Assembly: GCA_016234535.1 (NCBI GenBank)
Contig: JACRBH010000233.1
Location: 1-54,436, forward strand
Length of the DNA stretch: 54,436 nt
Reading direction: 5' to 3'
Source: Chloroflexota bacterium
Lineage (GTDB): Bacteria; Chloroflexota; Anaerolineae; Anaerolineales; Villigracilaceae
Part shown: positions 53,532 through 54,436 of the stretch, in pieces
Numbering within the stretch: the stretch's first letter is position 1
How the letters are laid out: each line of letters opens with the position of its first letter
The notes under the pieces: model-generated
Databases searched by the model: none
The model's input: only the letters and a program-made list of their open reading frames with translations
Told to the model about the DNA's origin: nothing
Made by a program: the position numbers and the translations under genes

Positions 53532-53559
53532 AACCCTCTTTTTTTACTTTAAAATAAGG

Positions 53560-54265
53560 GTATTCCCCACACACGTGGGGATGAACCGGTCGCGCCGGCC
53601 AACGTTCTCGGCAAGCATGAGTATTCCCCACACACGTGGGGATGAACCGCACGGCCTCTCGTCTCCGCGGCGAGTGGTTGAGTATTCCCCACACACGTGG
53701 GGATGAACCGATGACTGGAAAATACCGAGAGTTCAGACTCATTCGTATTCCCCACACACGTGGGGATGAACCGCCGCCCTCGTCAACATTCGCAATTACC
53801 TGTAAGTATTCCCCACACACGTGGGGATGAACCGAAACGCGAATTTGAGCGGCGCGGATTTGAAAAGTATTCCCCACACACGTGGGGATGAACCGCAGAA
53901 AATTCCATCTTGGCAGGAAGAATATGCGTATTCCCCACACACGTGGGGATGAACCGCGAGTGGCCAAACGAGCAAGCCTCCCGAAAGCGTATTCCCCACA
54001 CACGTGGGGATGAACCGCAATACCCTGCTCTAAATCCAAACGGAAGACTCGTATTCCCCACACACGTGGGGATGAACCGCAGTAGGCATGGGTGGCGCTG
54101 CTGCCAAGAGTGCGTATTCCCCACACACGTGGGGATGAACCGGTCTAGTGACAAGAGACGAGCGGAGGAGGTAATGTATTCCCCACACACGTGGGGATGA
54201 ACCGGTAAAGGCAGTGCTGGTGCTGGGACTGAACAAGTATTCCCCACACACGTGGGGATGAACCG
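53560..54265 (+). CRISPR. Type I-E CRISPR array, 12 repeats and 11 spacers
   Basis: Twelve identical 29-bp repeats, beginning GTATTCCCCACACACG and ending GGATGAACCG, start at 53560, 53621, 53682, 53745, 53806, 53867, 53928, 53989, 54051, 54114, 54176 and 54237. The eleven spacers are 32-34 bp. The repeat contains the stem CCCCAC-ACAC-GTGGGG, the substrate of Cas6e. It lies directly downstream of cas2 in the same direction, as expected for I-E. The leader between cas2 and the first repeat is only 28 bases and A/T-rich. All repeats are intact, so the array looks active. Confidence 0.97.
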
Positions 54266-54301
54266 CATTCACCCCCGCCGAAAATCCTCTGCCACCTAGT
54301 A
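54266..54301 (+). CRISPR. Twelfth spacer and start of a broken repeat
   Basis: After the last full repeat there are 33 bases (54266-54298), which is the right length for a spacer, followed by GTA (54299-54301), the first three bases of the repeat. The sequence then leaves the repeat pattern and becomes IS630-like. The array therefore probably continued here. Confidence 0.5.
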
Positions 54302-54436
54302 TCTCAACAAGTTAAAGATGTAGGGTAGTACTCTTTGAAAACTTTGCGAGCGTCGTCAACAGTAAAGTTCCAGCGGATTTTCGCTTTCTTATCATTACGC
54401 GCCGCTTCCCACGCAATGATTTCTGTTGTCAATATC
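54302..54436 (-). mobile_element. End of an IS630-family insertion sequence
   Basis: The DNA from 54302 encodes the end of a transposase and runs off the window. Insertion at the TA of the repeat start (GTA) fits the strict TA target of IS630/Tc1-type elements. The terminal inverted repeat partner is outside the window. Confidence 0.6.
54304..54436 (-). CDS. IS630-family transposase, C-terminal part
   Basis: The - strand frame, open from the window edge to a TGA at 54304-54306, encodes about 43 residues including EIIAWEAARNDKKAKIRW and FTVDDARKVFKEYYP. This matches the well-known end of IS630-type DDE transposases (IxAWExxRN, then FTxxDAR). The catalytic DDE residues lie outside the window. 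The stop codon is within 3 bases of the apparent element end, which is plausible for short IS630 elements. Confidence 0.75.
   Translation of the reverse strand, partial: ILTTEIIAWEAARNDKKAKIRWNFTVDDARKVFKEYYPTSLTC

Noticed and set aside
53392..54272. Long reading frames on both strands across the CRISPR array (repeated HPHVCGEY or HTRGDEP units)
   Set aside because: They are produced by the repeats themselves (29-bp repeats with about 32-bp spacers) and have no RBS or independent support.

Overview
The window looks like a chromosomal stretch from a Chloroflexota bacterium, probably of the Anaerolineae type. This is an inference from gene content: large secreted proteins with lamin-tail, beta-helix and PKD domains, Flp/TadE-type pilins, a divergent family-B DNA polymerase cassette, MocR and DUF2917 genes, and a type I-E CRISPR-Cas locus. 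No rRNA or tRNA gene was recognised. The five blocks differ in strand and theme, and three remnants (a dnaE 3' ghost, a truncated SPASM-like gene and an IS630 end) mark places where the region was rearranged.

Block 1 (1-17.7 kb, + strand) is a cell-surface and pilus region. It opens with a DNA-binding, Rep-like gene that carries six 22-24 bp iteron-like repeats beside an A/T-rich tract. A zinc-ribbon protein and a TadC-like membrane platform protein follow. Next come a secreted lamin-tail/metallo-beta-lactamase protein, an LCP cell-wall ligase, a divergent DUF2917/MocR pair, a Flp pilin plus TadE-like pseudopilin operon, and a giant beta-helix/PKD surface protein. Several of these genes have a terminator-like hairpin directly in front of the Shine-Dalgarno sequence.

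Block 2 (17.9-27.5 kb, - strand) holds two conflict- or repair-like cassettes. One encodes a family-B polymerase with damaged catalytic motifs, a small helical protein and a RecA-fold protein without a P-loop, next to a LuxR-type regulator. The other encodes a CpXC-TPR-CHAT caspase-like protease, a multi-pass membrane protein and a small zinc-ribbon protein. A decayed dnaE fragment lies behind it.

Block 3 (27.6-36.8 kb, + strand) is a tightly overlapping operon mixing type IV secretion parts (TrbL/VirB6-like, VirB2-like, PrgI-like) with Tad/type II parts (two A24 prepilin-peptidase-like proteins and a TadB-like protein). It also encodes a Cas4-like Fe-S nuclease, a DnaB-like ATPase, an M23 peptidase and a replication-relaxation-like protein. 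This suggests a conjugative or integrative element, although no VirB4, VirD4 or relaxase gene lies inside the window.

Block 4 (36.8-42.9 kb, - strand) is a sugar-use operon: a GPH/MFS sugar transporter, GH127 beta-L-arabinofuranosidase, DUF2804 and GH2. Block 5 (43.6-54.3 kb, + strand) is a complete type I-E CRISPR-Cas system. Its Cas3 is fused at the N-terminus to an HTH-WYL transcription regulator and is preceded by a small winged-helix gene and palindromic TGTTGCA operators. The order is wHTH, WYL-cas3, cas8e, cse2, cas7e, cas5e, cas6e, a palindrome, cas1, cas2, then 12 repeats with 11 spacers. A twelfth spacer is followed by a repeat apparently broken by an IS630-type insertion at its TA dinucleotide.
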